A DNA stretch of 64,000 bases, taken from assembly GCA_036346395.1 (NCBI GenBank), contig CM070604.1:38095662-38159661 (forward strand), given 5' to 3'. The notes under the pieces were generated by a model, which saw only the letters and a list, made by a program, of their open reading frames with translations, searched no databases and had not been told where the DNA came from. A program made the translations under genes and the position numbers. The DNA is from Hsuehochloa calcarea. Taxonomy: Eukaryota; Streptophyta; Magnoliopsida; Poales; Poaceae. Shown here in pieces: positions 35,221 through 45,166 of the stretch (position 1 is the stretch's first letter; each line of letters begins with the position of its first letter).

Positions 35221-35797
35221 ATGGCCGGACGCACTTCGCAGCGGCCAAGGCGATCCACCGTCCGACGAGGATCTTCCTCCTCCTCCGACCATGGCCGAGG
35301 TCCTTCTTGAGATCGAGCGCAACCGCAGAGGATGGAGGGTTCTTACGACGCCATCGCGCGCAACACTTCCGCCCTTACCGGTGCTTCGTGATCCGGCAAG
35401 GGAGTGGATATCACCGCGTGGGGACTTGCGGAGTTTCTTCGCACTCACCTCGACGCGTTCTCTAGGTCCGAGGACTCGCTTGACGCATTTATTGGCTTCG
35501 CGGTTGAGCGCAAGCCGCATAGCGCAGCGCTGGAGCACGAAGGCGCTGCTCGCATCGCACCAGCTGGAGGGTGCAGCTTTGTCTTGGTGGGAGAGCTTTC
35601 TCGCCATGCAGCCTGACGGTCACACCGTCACTTGGGAGGAGTTCCGCACTGCCTTCCGTCGGAGTCACATTCCTTCCAGCCTGATGAGGCTGAAGAAGAA
35701 GGAGTTCTTGTCGCCGCATAAGGGCGCTCTCTCCATTCGGAGTACCTTGCGAGTTCAACCATTTGGCTCGTTATGCTCCGGAGGAGGTGGCCACTGA
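35221..35797 (+). pseudogene. gag N-terminal region, plus copy 2
   Basis: Starts at the conserved gag ATG (35221, 'MAGRT...'), then shifts frame within about 70 bases into a frame giving 'MAEVLLEIERNR' (from 35291) and, further on, 'EGAALSWWESFLAMQPDGHT' and 'RSHIPSSLMRLKKKEF'. A further shift near 35740-35760 separates this from the long ORF starting at 35763. The domain is the usual retrotransposon gag (PF03732-like). It retains the 'TAFRRSH' segment that is damaged in copy 1. Confidence 0.8.
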
Positions 35798-37961
35798 TGA
35801 GGCTAAGCAGGAGAAGTTCAAGGATGGTTTGGCTGAGGAGCTGCAGGACAAGCTGTCTGTCGTCGACTTCCTGGATTTCCAGGCCTTGGTGGACAAGGCC
35901 ATTGTCGCTGAGCATTCAGGGAGAGCACTTGCGGATTCCCGCAAGCGTAAGTGGGAGGCCCGCAAGTCATCTGGGGCTAGCTATGCCCGCTTGATCGGGC
36001 TCGGGGTCGCGCCCACGAGCTTCAAGACCCCCAAGGCCGCCGATACTGTTCTTCGTCCTTCGCAGGCCGTGCCCCAATCACGTGCACCTGCGAGTCAGCA
36101 GGGTGGTCCCCGCAACCCGGCTGCTGGGGTTACTTGCTTCGCCTGCAACCAGAAGGGGCATTATGCGAACCAATGCCCTAAGAAGACAGGAGCGGCCCCT
36201 CGTCCTAATGGAGGACGCGGGAAAGGAGGTGGTTCTTCTCAGGACCTGAAGATTGTCCCGGCTACCCAAGGCATGGGTAGTGGTCGCGTCAACCTCATCT
36301 CAGCAGAGGAGGCACAGGAGGCACCTGACGTCGTGTTGGGTACACTTTCTGTTAACTCTCATTCTGCTACTGTTTTGTTTGATTCAGGAGCATCTCATTC
36401 TTTTATTTCTGAATCTTTTGCCGTTGTTAGTGAGCTCCTCTTTACTCCTTTGTTGGTCCCGTTGCTCATTCGCTCTCCGGGTTCGGAGTTGAGAGCTGAC
36501 TCTGAGTGTAGGAACGTTCCTATCGAGATTGAGGGAGTAGGGTTCTTAGCGAATCTTATCATCCTCCATTCAGCAAGTCTAGATGTAATTCTTGGCATGG
36601 ATTGGCTGTCTCGGCATAAGGGACACATCGATTGTGCCAAGAAGTGCGTCACTTTATCTAATCCTTCCGGCGAGCAGGTTCGCTTTTCGCCGAAGCTGCT
36701 AGGTCCGCATCTCTTCGCGTTTGAAGCGAAGCCCGCTCTAGATATTGGTGAAGTCCCAACCGTCCGTGATTTCATGGATGTCTTTCCTGAAGCTCTTCCA
36801 GGGATGCCACCAGTTCGAGACCTCGAGTTCGTCATTGAGTTGGTTCCCGGTACCGCCCCGATTTCAAAGAGGCATTATCGGATGCCACCGAATGAGTTGG
36901 TGGAGTTGAAAAAGCAACTTAATGAGCTGCAAGAAAAAGGTTTCATCCGCCCTAGCTCATCTCCGTGGGGTTGTCCTGCAATCTTTGTAAAGAAGAAGGA
37001 CAATACTTTGCGCATGTGCGTTGATTACCGTCCGCTTAATGAAGTAACGGTAAAGAACAAGTATCCATTGCCCCGCATCGATGATCTCTTTGATCAATTA
37101 ACTGGAGCTCGGGTATTCTCCAAGATTGATTTGAGAATGGGATATCATCAAGTTCGGATACGACCTGAGGATATTCCCAAGACGGCTTTTTCTACTCGCT
37201 ACGGCTTGTATGAGTACACCGTCATGTCATTTGGCTTAACCAATGCTCCCGCCTTGTTCATGAACCTCATGAATTCGGTATTCATGGAGTATTTGGATAA
37301 GTTTGTCGTGGTCTTCATCGATGATATTCTCATCTATTCCAAGGATGATGAGCAACACGATGAGCATCTGAGGCTTGTGTTAGGCAAGCTTCGTGAGCAT
37401 CAGCTGTATGCAAAGTTCAGCAAGTGCGCGTTCTGGTTGAAGGAAGTGGCCTTCCTGGGCCATGTTCTTTCAGCAGGAGGCGTGGCCGTTGACCCTAGCA
37501 AGGTCAGCGATGTTCTTTCATGGGTTCAGCCTACTTCGGTAACCGAAGTGCGGAGTTTTCTCGGTTTAGCGGGGTATTATCGCCGTTTTATCGAGAACTT
37601 CTCCAAGATCGCGAAGCCGATGACGGAGTTGCTTAAGAGGGACAAGAAGTTCTTGTGGTCCGATGCTTGTGAGGAAAGTTTCCAAGTACTTAAGAAGCGT
37701 TTGACCACTGCTCCCGTCCTCGTTCTTCCCGATATTCGTCGAAGCTTCGATGTCTTTTGCGATGCTTCTCGTCGAGGACTCGGTTGTGTCCTTATGCAAG
37801 AAGGCAAGGTAGTGGCCTATGCATCAAGGCAATTGAGACCTCATGAACTCAACTATCCTACCCATGACTTGGAATTGGCTGCTGTGATTCATGCACTTAA
37901 GATTTGGCGGTATTACCTAATCGGTGTCGCTATGAAGTGTATTCGGATCACAAAAGCTTAA
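35763..37961 (+). CDS. gag C-terminus, protease, RT and partial RNase H ORF, plus copy 2
   Basis: An open stretch of 732 codons, the longest in the window. Order: end of gag (1-110); CCHC zinc knuckle C125, C128, H133, C138; aspartic protease with D207-S-G-A and 'ILGMDWL' (276-282); RT (about 370-550) with D456 in 'KIDLRMGYHQ' and the catalytic F518-I-D-D521; then RNase H (about 640-720) with D667 in 'FCDAS' and E704. The first Met is only the first in frame; the real protein begins at 35221. It ends early at 37961 because a small loss near 37925 shifts the frame inside RNase H. Best preserved pol of this family here, still incomplete. Confidence 0.88.
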   Translation: MARYAPEEVATDEAKQEKFKDGLAEELQDKLSVVDFLDFQALVDKAIVAEHSGRALADSRKRKWEARKSSGASYARLIGLGVAPTSFKTPKAADTVLRPSQAVPQSRAPASQQGGPRNPAAGVTCFACNQKGHYANQCPKKTGAAPRPNGGRGKGGGSSQDLKIVPATQGMGSGRVNLISAEEAQEAPDVVLGTLSVNSHSATVLFDSGASHSFISESFAVVSELLFTPLLVPLLIRSPGSELRADSECRNVPIEIEGVGFLANLIILHSASLDVILGMDWLSRHKGHIDCAKKCVTLSNPSGEQVRFSPKLLGPHLFAFEAKPALDIGEVPTVRDFMDVFPEALPGMPPVRDLEFVIELVPGTAPISKRHYRMPPNELVELKKQLNELQEKGFIRPSSSPWGCPAIFVKKKDNTLRMCVDYRPLNEVTVKNKYPLPRIDDLFDQLTGARVFSKIDLRMGYHQVRIRPEDIPKTAFSTRYGLYEYTVMSFGLTNAPALFMNLMNSVFMEYLDKFVVVFIDDILIYSKDDEQHDEHLRLVLGKLREHQLYAKFSKCAFWLKEVAFLGHVLSAGGVAVDPSKVSDVLSWVQPTSVTEVRSFLGLAGYYRRFIENFSKIAKPMTELLKRDKKFLWSDACEESFQVLKKRLTTAPVLVLPDIRRSFDVFCDASRRGLGCVLMQEGKVVAYASRQLRPHELNYPTHDLELAAVIHALKIWRYYLIGVAMKCIRITKA

Positions 37962-38452
37962 AGTATTTGTTCACCCAACCAGATCTGAACCTTAGGCAAA
38001 AGAGATGGTTGGAGTTGATCAAGGACTACGACATGGGTATTCACTACCATCCGGGCAAGGCTAACGTCGTTGCCGATGCGCTCAGTCGCAAAGCGCATTG
38101 CAATGCCTTGTTGCTCCAGGAATGTCAACCCACTCTTCTGAAGGAATTTCAGCGTCTCAACTTGGGATTGGTTGAGCATGGTTCCCTCGCTGCCTTGGTT
38201 GTGCAACCAACCTTGGTGGATCGGATTAAGATCGCTCAGCAGGCAGATGCTGGAGTGAGCCGCATCAAGGAAAATGTCAAGAACGGAACAGCCAAGTGCT
38301 TCTCTGAGGATGAGCATGGTGTCGTAAGGTTCGGGCAACGCCTTGTAATTCCAAAGGACATGGAATTGCGGGATTTGATTCTCCGCGAAGCCCATGATTC
38401 ACCTTTGTCAATTCATCCCGGGGCCACGAAGATGTATCAAGATCTCCGTTAG
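37904..38452 (+). pseudogene. RNase H end and integrase zinc region, plus copy 2
   Basis: Continues the previous ORF in another frame: 'YEVYSDHKSLKYLF', 'NVVADALSRK' (end of RNase H), the linker to integrase, and the first half of the zinc-binding region ('REAHDSPLSIHPGATKMYQDL'). It ends at an in-frame TAG at 38450-38452 where copy 1 has CAG, a single C-to-T change. Copy 1 lost the 'ALSRK' segment that is intact here. Confidence 0.82.
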
Positions 38453-38561
38453 AGATTTTGGTGGACCCGAATGAAGAGAGAAATTGCGAAGTTCGTTGCC
38501 GAGTGCGACGTATGTCGTCGTGTCAAGGCCGAGCATCGGCCCAAAGCAGATCGCTTGACCT

Positions 38562-39638
38562 TTGCCTATTCCTGAATGGAAGTGGGATTCGATCGGGATG
38601 GATTTTATCACCGGTCTGCCTCGTACTTCCAAGGGCAATGATGCCATCTGGGTTGTCATTGATCGGCTAACTAAGGTGGCTCACTTCCTTCCAGTCAAGT
38701 TGGATCTCCGTGTAGCTTTGTTGGCAGATCTCTACATTGCCCGCATTGTGAGCTTACATGGGGTACCAAAGACAATTGTCTCGGATCGCGGTTCTCTTTT
38801 CACCTCTCGCTTTTGGCAAAGTTTGCAAGAGGCTATGGGAACCCATGTCTCCTTTAGCACAAAGATACCACCCCAAACCGATGGTCGACCGAAGGGTCAA
38901 CCAAGTGTTGGAAGACATGCTCGTGCTTGTGTTCTCTCCTATGGAAAGAATTGGGAGAAATGTTTGCCTTTTGCCGAGTTTTCCTACAACAACAGTTTTC
39001 AAGCCAGCCTCGGCATGGCACCTTTTGAGGCCTTATACGGGAGAAAGTGCAGAACCCCATTGAATTGGTCTGAGACCGGCGAAAGACCTTTCTTTGGCCC
39101 GGACTCGATCAATGAGGCCGAGGGTCAAGTCCAGCTTGTTCGTGATCGTTTACGCACAGCTCAATCCAGGCAAAAGAGCTATGCGGATCGCCGTCGTCGT
39201 GAATTGAGCTTTGAGCCCAATGACTTTGTTTATCTCAAAGTCTCTCCATTGAAGGGCCATCAGCGTTTCGGCGTCAAGGGCAAGTTAGCTCCTCGATATG
39301 TCGGTCCTTACCGAGTTATCGAGAAGAAAGGAGCTGTTGCCTATAAGTTGGAATTGCCAGCTGCACTAGAGGGGGTACATGATGTGTTCCATGTGTCCCA
39401 ATTAAAGAAGTGCCTCCGTGTTCCGACCGAGGAAGCTCCGTTGGAAACTCTCGATGTCCAAGAAGATTTGACCTATCGCGAACACCCTGTTCGCATACTC
39501 GATGAGGCTGAACGAAGAACAAGGAATAAAACCATAAGATTCCTTAGAGTTCAGTGGTCGAACCATTCTGAAGATGAGGCTACTTGGGAAAGGGAAGATC
39601 GTCTCCGTGCAGACTATCCATCCTTCTTTACCAAGTGA
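38562..39638 (+). pseudogene. Integrase core and chromodomain ORF, plus copy 2
   Basis: A 358-codon ORF matching copy 1's integrase, with the first two catalytic aspartates ('GMDFI', 'SDRGS'). Between about 38866 and 38925 several small changes put a stretch in a different frame and then restore it. The segment that should carry the catalytic glutamate ('DGQTERVN' in copy 1) is replaced by unrelated residues. Downstream GPY and chromodomain parts are intact. An integrase without that glutamate should be inactive. The changes sit at CAG, CTG and CCG. Confidence 0.85.
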
Positions 39639-39664
39639 GCCAAATCTCGGGACGAGATTTTTGT

Positions 39665-39676
39665 AAGGGGGGGAGG
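39665..39676 (+). other. Polypurine tract, plus copy 2
   Basis: AAGGGGGGGAGG, three bases before LTR3 and identical to copy 1. Confidence 0.85.
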
Positions 39677-39679
39677 TTT

Positions 39680-42600
39680 TGTAACATCCCAAAAATGGAT
39701 TTGGGTTCAAATGTAAGAAAATCAGGAGAAATTAAAACTTTTCTTGCATCTTGAAGCCCTTGGTTGTTTCTGTAGTTCTTTTGAGAAGAATTATAGAAAA
39801 TCAAAACTAAATCCTCATTCGACTCCAATCAAAAGCCTCCTTGGCGTTGGTCTCATGCCAAACCCCTGGAAGTATTTTTTTTCCTGAGTTCTAGGGAGCC
39901 TTGGCAACACCTCTGAATTATCTCATGATTGTTAAAAATTATTTGGTAATTCTTGGGGGCAAGTCAAATTTGGTCAAACCCTATTTCTCCTCTTCTGAAA
40001 TTTCTGGAGGAAGATTCTGGCATAAGAACCTCTGAAGATTTTATGAGAGGTTCCTCCGGTTGTCGGCAATCTCCAGTTAAAATCTCGTAAGATTTGGAGC
40101 TTGCTTGATACCTTAAATGGTTCCTCAAAAATCAGTTGTTCAAATCCAAACCCTAACGGGTTTGCACTGTTCCGTAGTTTCGAATTGGGCTCGGGCTCGA
40201 GCCACTGGACTCGGTCCCGCCCACTAGCTGTACCAACCTGGTCGTTCGGGCGCTGGGGTCGTGAGCCGTTGGATCGGTATCGAACGGTCTTCGACCAGCC
40301 GGACGGTGGAGCCCTTGCAAACCACCCGGTCTAACTCAGCCGTTGGATCGGCATCGAACGGTCTTCGACCAGCCGAACGACGGAGACGTCGTAGACCACT
40401 CGAGCTAGCTCAGCCTTCGGATTTCAATCTGACGACCAACGAGTCGTCTCCTTCCTCTGTCCGCGCGCGCGCGTGAGCTCCTGCCATTGCGTGCGCAGAA
40501 GAGTAAAGCAGTGGCGTGCAGTCCACGCTATGTCCACCTTCAAACGGCTAGCTCACACAAGATTAAATGGTCGTCGCACTCCTACCTCGATGAGGCCATG
40601 ACCCAACTGCTCCTATCGCCCTCAAGTGCTCTCATGGCAGTGTTGACCCGACTGGAAAAATCCGGCCGTTGCTCTCTGCCATCGCCCTATTTAAACTCCT
40701 TTGTGCTTCACCCTTAGCTTCCTTTAGCACTTTCGCAGCTCCAGCTAGCATTCGCCATCTTGCCTGAGCTGTAGTCCCTCGCACTCTCTTCGAACGACAT
40801 TGTTGAGTGTGGAGTTTCGGTGGGGGCGGTGCAGCGGGGGTTTTCTTCTTCAAGTCTTCGCCTCCGCTTCCCTTTACTCTTTGAAGCTTAACTCACGCGC
40901 GTTTGGTTCTCTCTGTGCCTGTGTCGCTGTGGCCTAGCGAGAACCTTACCACCGCTGCTCGATACTCGTCGCCGGAGCCGCTCCGTGGGTCTCTGGGCGT
41001 TCTTCGGCTCAAGTAAGTCCGCATTGCCCTGTAGGAGCTCAGGCGTGTTTTCGTTTTTCTTTTGGTACCATTCGTTCGGGAGTCCTCCCGAGCCATACCC
41101 ACTCAACCCCGCCCTTGGTCGGCGCTGTCTCGTGGTCGAAATTCACCAACATCGTAGTTTGGTCGATTCGACCGGATGCAGTTTATTGATGGGTAAATAT
41201 CGTCGCGTAGTCCCCAGACCTTATATTTGTAAGGGAAAGGCCTATCGAGTGATTGTGAGTTCTCCTACAATCACCCCCGTAGACGTTAGTTTCACTACGA
41301 CTATGGCATGGTCATAGGTCCTTCTGCGGCCTTTACCCAATCGAATGTTGTGTCGTGACTGCACCTCGTCGTAAGTCATACTACGACTATGTCCGGTCAT
41401 AAGTACTTCGCGGCGTGTACCTAGTCGTAAGTCCGCCGACTAGTACCCAATCAGACGTCCGCTTCTCGACCACTATCTGGTCGTAAATCCTTCCACGACT
41501 ATGGTTTGGTCGTAGGTTCTGCTACGACCACCACCTGGTCGTAAGACCTTCTCTTGGTCGTATCTTTAGCATTAAGAATCTAAATCAATTGATTCTTGTT
41601 GCTAAACTCTTTATAAACCAGTACCTAGCTTCGGTAAGATTTTCAGAAATTTTGTAGAAGAGTTTGTTGTTGAGTCCTTGCATTTTATTTGTTCTTATCG
41701 ATTGCTTTTCGCTTTTCCCGTTAAGATCCGAAGAGCACATTGACAACATAAGTGATCCCCAGCTACATCTTGACCCGCAGCAAACAGGCAAGCAGTTTGA
41801 TCATGTTCACCCTATTATTTTTCAAGTCTACTATATTGATTTCAACTCGTATGTATGCATTGCTATTTTGTTGTTAAATTATGGTTAGTATCCTATAGTT
41901 GCATTATCTGTAGGACTTGGTTATCCTCTACTACCATGAGCTTAGGTTATTGGTCGTGGTCGGAGTTCGATGGATGGACTCGTCACTTAGTAGCTTTCGA
42001 TTGAAATTGCTTAGAAATGCTTAGATGTCGGTAGTATTGGGCGATCATCGACTTAGTCGATGATGTTGATCACCCACATCTTACTACTACTCCATTATGT
42101 CCAAGACTTGTGCTTTGTTATTTTGTAAAGTCAAAACCGAAAACAAAACTGTTTTAGACTTGGGCACAATGGTATGTTGGTGTGATCTGTTGGTGTGAAT
42201 GGAATGGTGCCTAGGTCATCAAGGACCGAGTTACTTGTGTCACTAAGCCAAGCGTTTATGCGTGCTAACCACGCGAGAGGATATGGGACCTCTCTTGACT
42301 TAGTACTTTGGCGTGGGTTATCTCCGAGTCGCAGGAGGGGTTGTGTGTGTTGTGTGAAACATGATATGTGGTCGTATTCTTGTGTTGGGTGTGCGGTGGT
42401 GGAGATTCCGTAGGCTCTCCACCTCGAGGAGCGTCGTAGTTGTCCAAGGCTTTACCCGGAAGGGTAGTTGACCGAGGCTTTACGATGACTCGACACAACG
42501 TATGGGTTTCTATCCATACAGGCGCTCGAGAGTAATTCACAATATTGGAAACGTCTCGTAGGACTTAGCCGTGCAAGATACCTAAGGAAGTGTGCTTAAT

Positions 42601-43473
42601 AGCTTGGCAAAAGGCGGTCCAGGCGTGTGGGAAATTGGTACACCCCGCAGGATAAAACTATTCAATAGCCTCGCCCTAGGTTATGGACATGCTTGGTAAG
42701 GTCGTGCAAGAACTAGACTACAACCTTTTTAAATTAAAATTTGACATGGTTGGTATGAATGGGTAATTCATGCTATTGTTGTAGTGACTAATGGGCTAGT
42801 CACTTCCAGGATTGTTGTTGTCATCTATCTACTGTTATATTGTTGTCTTTACGGTTATTTGAACCTTAAAAACAGATTTATTAACTTGCTTTTAAATGTA
42901 CTATATTATTGCAAATGAAAACTTGCTTTATGCTAAAAGTAAAACATACAGCCTCCACTCAAAAAGCTTGCATATAGTTATGTACAGGTTTGTTATTCCA
43001 CATGTAAGTCTTGCGAGTACATTCAAAGTACTCACCGCTTTTGCCTACCGCTTTTGTTTGTGGGAAGAAGGTGAGCCCCAAGGGCCTCACTTTTGTGAAA
43101 TGTGCTGTGGATTCGACGACTAGCTTGGCGGTCCGGTCGGTTGCCTTGTGGGTTAAAGGCACACTGATTGGCTCTTTTGGTTATGGCCATCTTATGGCAC
43201 TTTTGCTTCCGCTGTTAAACTTCTTTATGTATATGTCGTTTGGCCGGTCAGCCTCTCTTTTGTAATCGCTATCCTTTATTTATGTTACCTTCTGGTTGTT
43301 GTTTTGCTTCGGTTCTATGTGAATGAATGGAATTGATACATGAGCTTTGTAAAGAGGTGTGTATACTGCATTCTGGGAAGTATACATGTCTCGAGTCTCG
43401 GATTATCTGATTTGTGGTGCTAGGACCAAGTGGATGGTTAAGCATTACAAGCCCGATAAACCGGGGTCTCACA
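39680..43473 (+). mobile_element. Chromovirus LTR3, right end of the plus array
   Basis: A 3794-bp LTR with the same ends as LTR1 and LTR2. It ends TCTCACA at 43473 and is followed at once by the right GTTTA target duplication and the rest of minus LTR-B. Its CTATTCGAATAG palindrome has lost one base (42658-42668). Confidence 0.92.
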
Positions 43474-43478
43474 GTTTA

Positions 43479-44413
43479 AATAGCCGAGGATGGCCGAGAG
43501 CAACGGCGAGAACTCGCTCGGGTCAACCCGGCCGTTTGAGCGCGAGAGAGCGACGGGAGCAGGTGGATAGTGGACGCCTGAGGGAGGAACACGACGAGCA
43601 TTAAATGCGCACAGAAAGAGCCGTTTAAAGGCGACCGGGGAAGGGACGGCACACTGCGGCTTTTTCTTCTCTGCACGCCATGGCCGACGCTGACGCGCGA
43701 GCTGACCGGAGGAAGGAGACGACGCGCCGACCGTCGGATTGAAATCGAACGGTTGAGTTAGATCGGGTGGATTAAAACGATTCCATCGTTCGGCTGGTCG
43801 AGGACCGTTCGATGCCGATCCAACGGCTCACGACCCGCACACCTGATCGACCGCGCCGGTGCGATTAGTTGACTGGACCGAGTCCAGTGGCTCGAGCCCG
43901 AGTCTGGTTCGAACCCGAGGAACAGTGCAAACCAGTTAGAATTTGAATTTTAAACACCCGATTTTTGAGGAATTATTTGAGGTAGCAAACAAACTCCAAA
44001 ATTTATGAAATTTTAACTGGAGCTTGCTGGCAGAAGGAGGAACCTCCCATAAAATTTTCAGATATTTTCATGAACTGAATTTTTCTCCAGAAATTCCAGA
44101 AGAGAGGAAAATAGGGTTTGACCAGTTTGACTTGCCTCCAAAAACTATCAAATAATTTCTAAAAATCATGAGATAATTCAGAGGTGTTAAACATCAACCC
44201 TAGACCCAAGAAAAATTATTTCCAAAGGTTGGGCACAAGATTTTCATGAAGGAGATTTGTGTTGGTGTCCAAATGGCAATTTGATTTTTGATTTCACATA
44301 ATTCCTTTACAAAAATTATGGAACTGATTACAAAAATCAAGATCAGAGAAAAAGTTTTAATTTCTCCTCATTTTTATTACATTTAAAACACAAACCAATT
44401 TTGGGATGTTACA
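43479..44413 (-). mobile_element. Chromovirus LTR-B (minus), U3 part
   Basis: Continues LTR-B after the plus array. On the minus strand it starts TGTAACATCCC at 44413. The target duplication recreates the TATA-like word TATTTAAA (complement of 43475-43482), so this U3 keeps a complete promoter pointing into the plus array. The next five bases outside the LTR are TCGGC (44414-44418). The matching left duplication is not visible because the array's far end is broken. Confidence 0.88.
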
Positions 44414-45072
44414 TCGGCTCTCCAAGCGTAGTCCCGATCCACCCACCGTTGACGTCGTTGACCTGCAAGCCACCTGCACAGCAATAGACAAACAAACCGT
44501 TTCCGGGAACAAGTTCTTCACAACTTGACCCACGTTAGTTCCGTAATGCAATATACATCAATAAAGCATTGATAACTAAACATCAACCAACATTGAAACC
44601 ACATCAATGCAAACTTGGCTCACCTCCAAGTCAAAGCCGGTCGATCATTTTACGGGCCGGTCCGACCGATATCAACGGCCGGACCGCTCCACAACGCGGT
44701 CGGACCGGTCCAAAGACTTAGCCAAAATTCGGCTTGAAAATCCAAACCTTCCGGAATTTTCAACTCAATAGAACTTTTGACTGGGAGCTCCAAAAATGAT
44801 AAAACCACATCCAGGAGACTCCCCTCACCTGCCTACACAACTTATTTTTGGATTAGCCCCAAAATCCAACTTTAGGTCAGGCCGGTCCGACCGGCCACCA
44901 CTGCCGGTCCGACCGTCCCACTCCCGGGCGATCGATTTAAACCACCTGGCCGACCGCCGTGGTCTCGACAAAGAAGAAGCAAACCCAAAACGCGAGATTT
45001 TGCAAACCAACAAAGCCATTGCCAATTGACTCATCATCCTGAGATCGTGCACATATCCTCACGATATCCACA
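44414..45072 (-). mobile_element. Truncated Ty1/copia LTR, minus orientation
   Basis: Reverse complement of the first third of the copia LTR at 57039: the LTR start TGTGGATATC is the complement of 45063-45072, followed by the CGGTCNGACCG cluster (44640-44950) and the 'gttgtgaagaacttgttcc' segment. It is cut at 44414 by the minus chromovirus array. The rest of this LTR is not found on the far side of the array, where a copia LTR in the opposite orientation lies. Confidence 0.82.
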
Positions 45073-45166
45073 ACATGAGTACTCAATAAGTTAAAAAGAT
45101 AAACATGTGCTCTATTGATGACAAAAGGTAAGTTTTTACATTTACAATCCTACTATTACATTTAAT

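Larger units (their letters stand above)
21482..43473 (+). mobile_element. Plus-strand chromovirus tandem array (three LTRs, two internal regions)
   Basis: LTR1 21482-25288, internal 25289-30584, LTR2 30585-34363, internal 34364-39679, LTR3 39680-43473. Each internal region has its own primer site next to the preceding LTR and its own polypurine tract before the next, and neighbouring units share the middle LTR. Only the outer edges have a target duplication. Such arrays are known to arise by unequal recombination between elements or LTRs. LTRs 1-3 are nearly identical for long stretches, so the array looks recent. Confidence 0.92.
8604..44413 (-). mobile_element. Minus-strand chromovirus tandem array
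   Basis: Read on the minus strand from right to left: LTR-B (44413 to 18474, interrupted by 21482-43478), an internal region (18473-14373), LTR-A (14372-10449), then a second internal region cut off at 8604. The LTRs share TGTAACATCCCA starts and TCTCACA ends. The two internal regions share one and the same gag-protease deletion, so they look like copies of one deletion derivative. The right end abuts a reversed copia LTR fragment. The left end is a non-LTR breakpoint. Confidence 0.85.
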
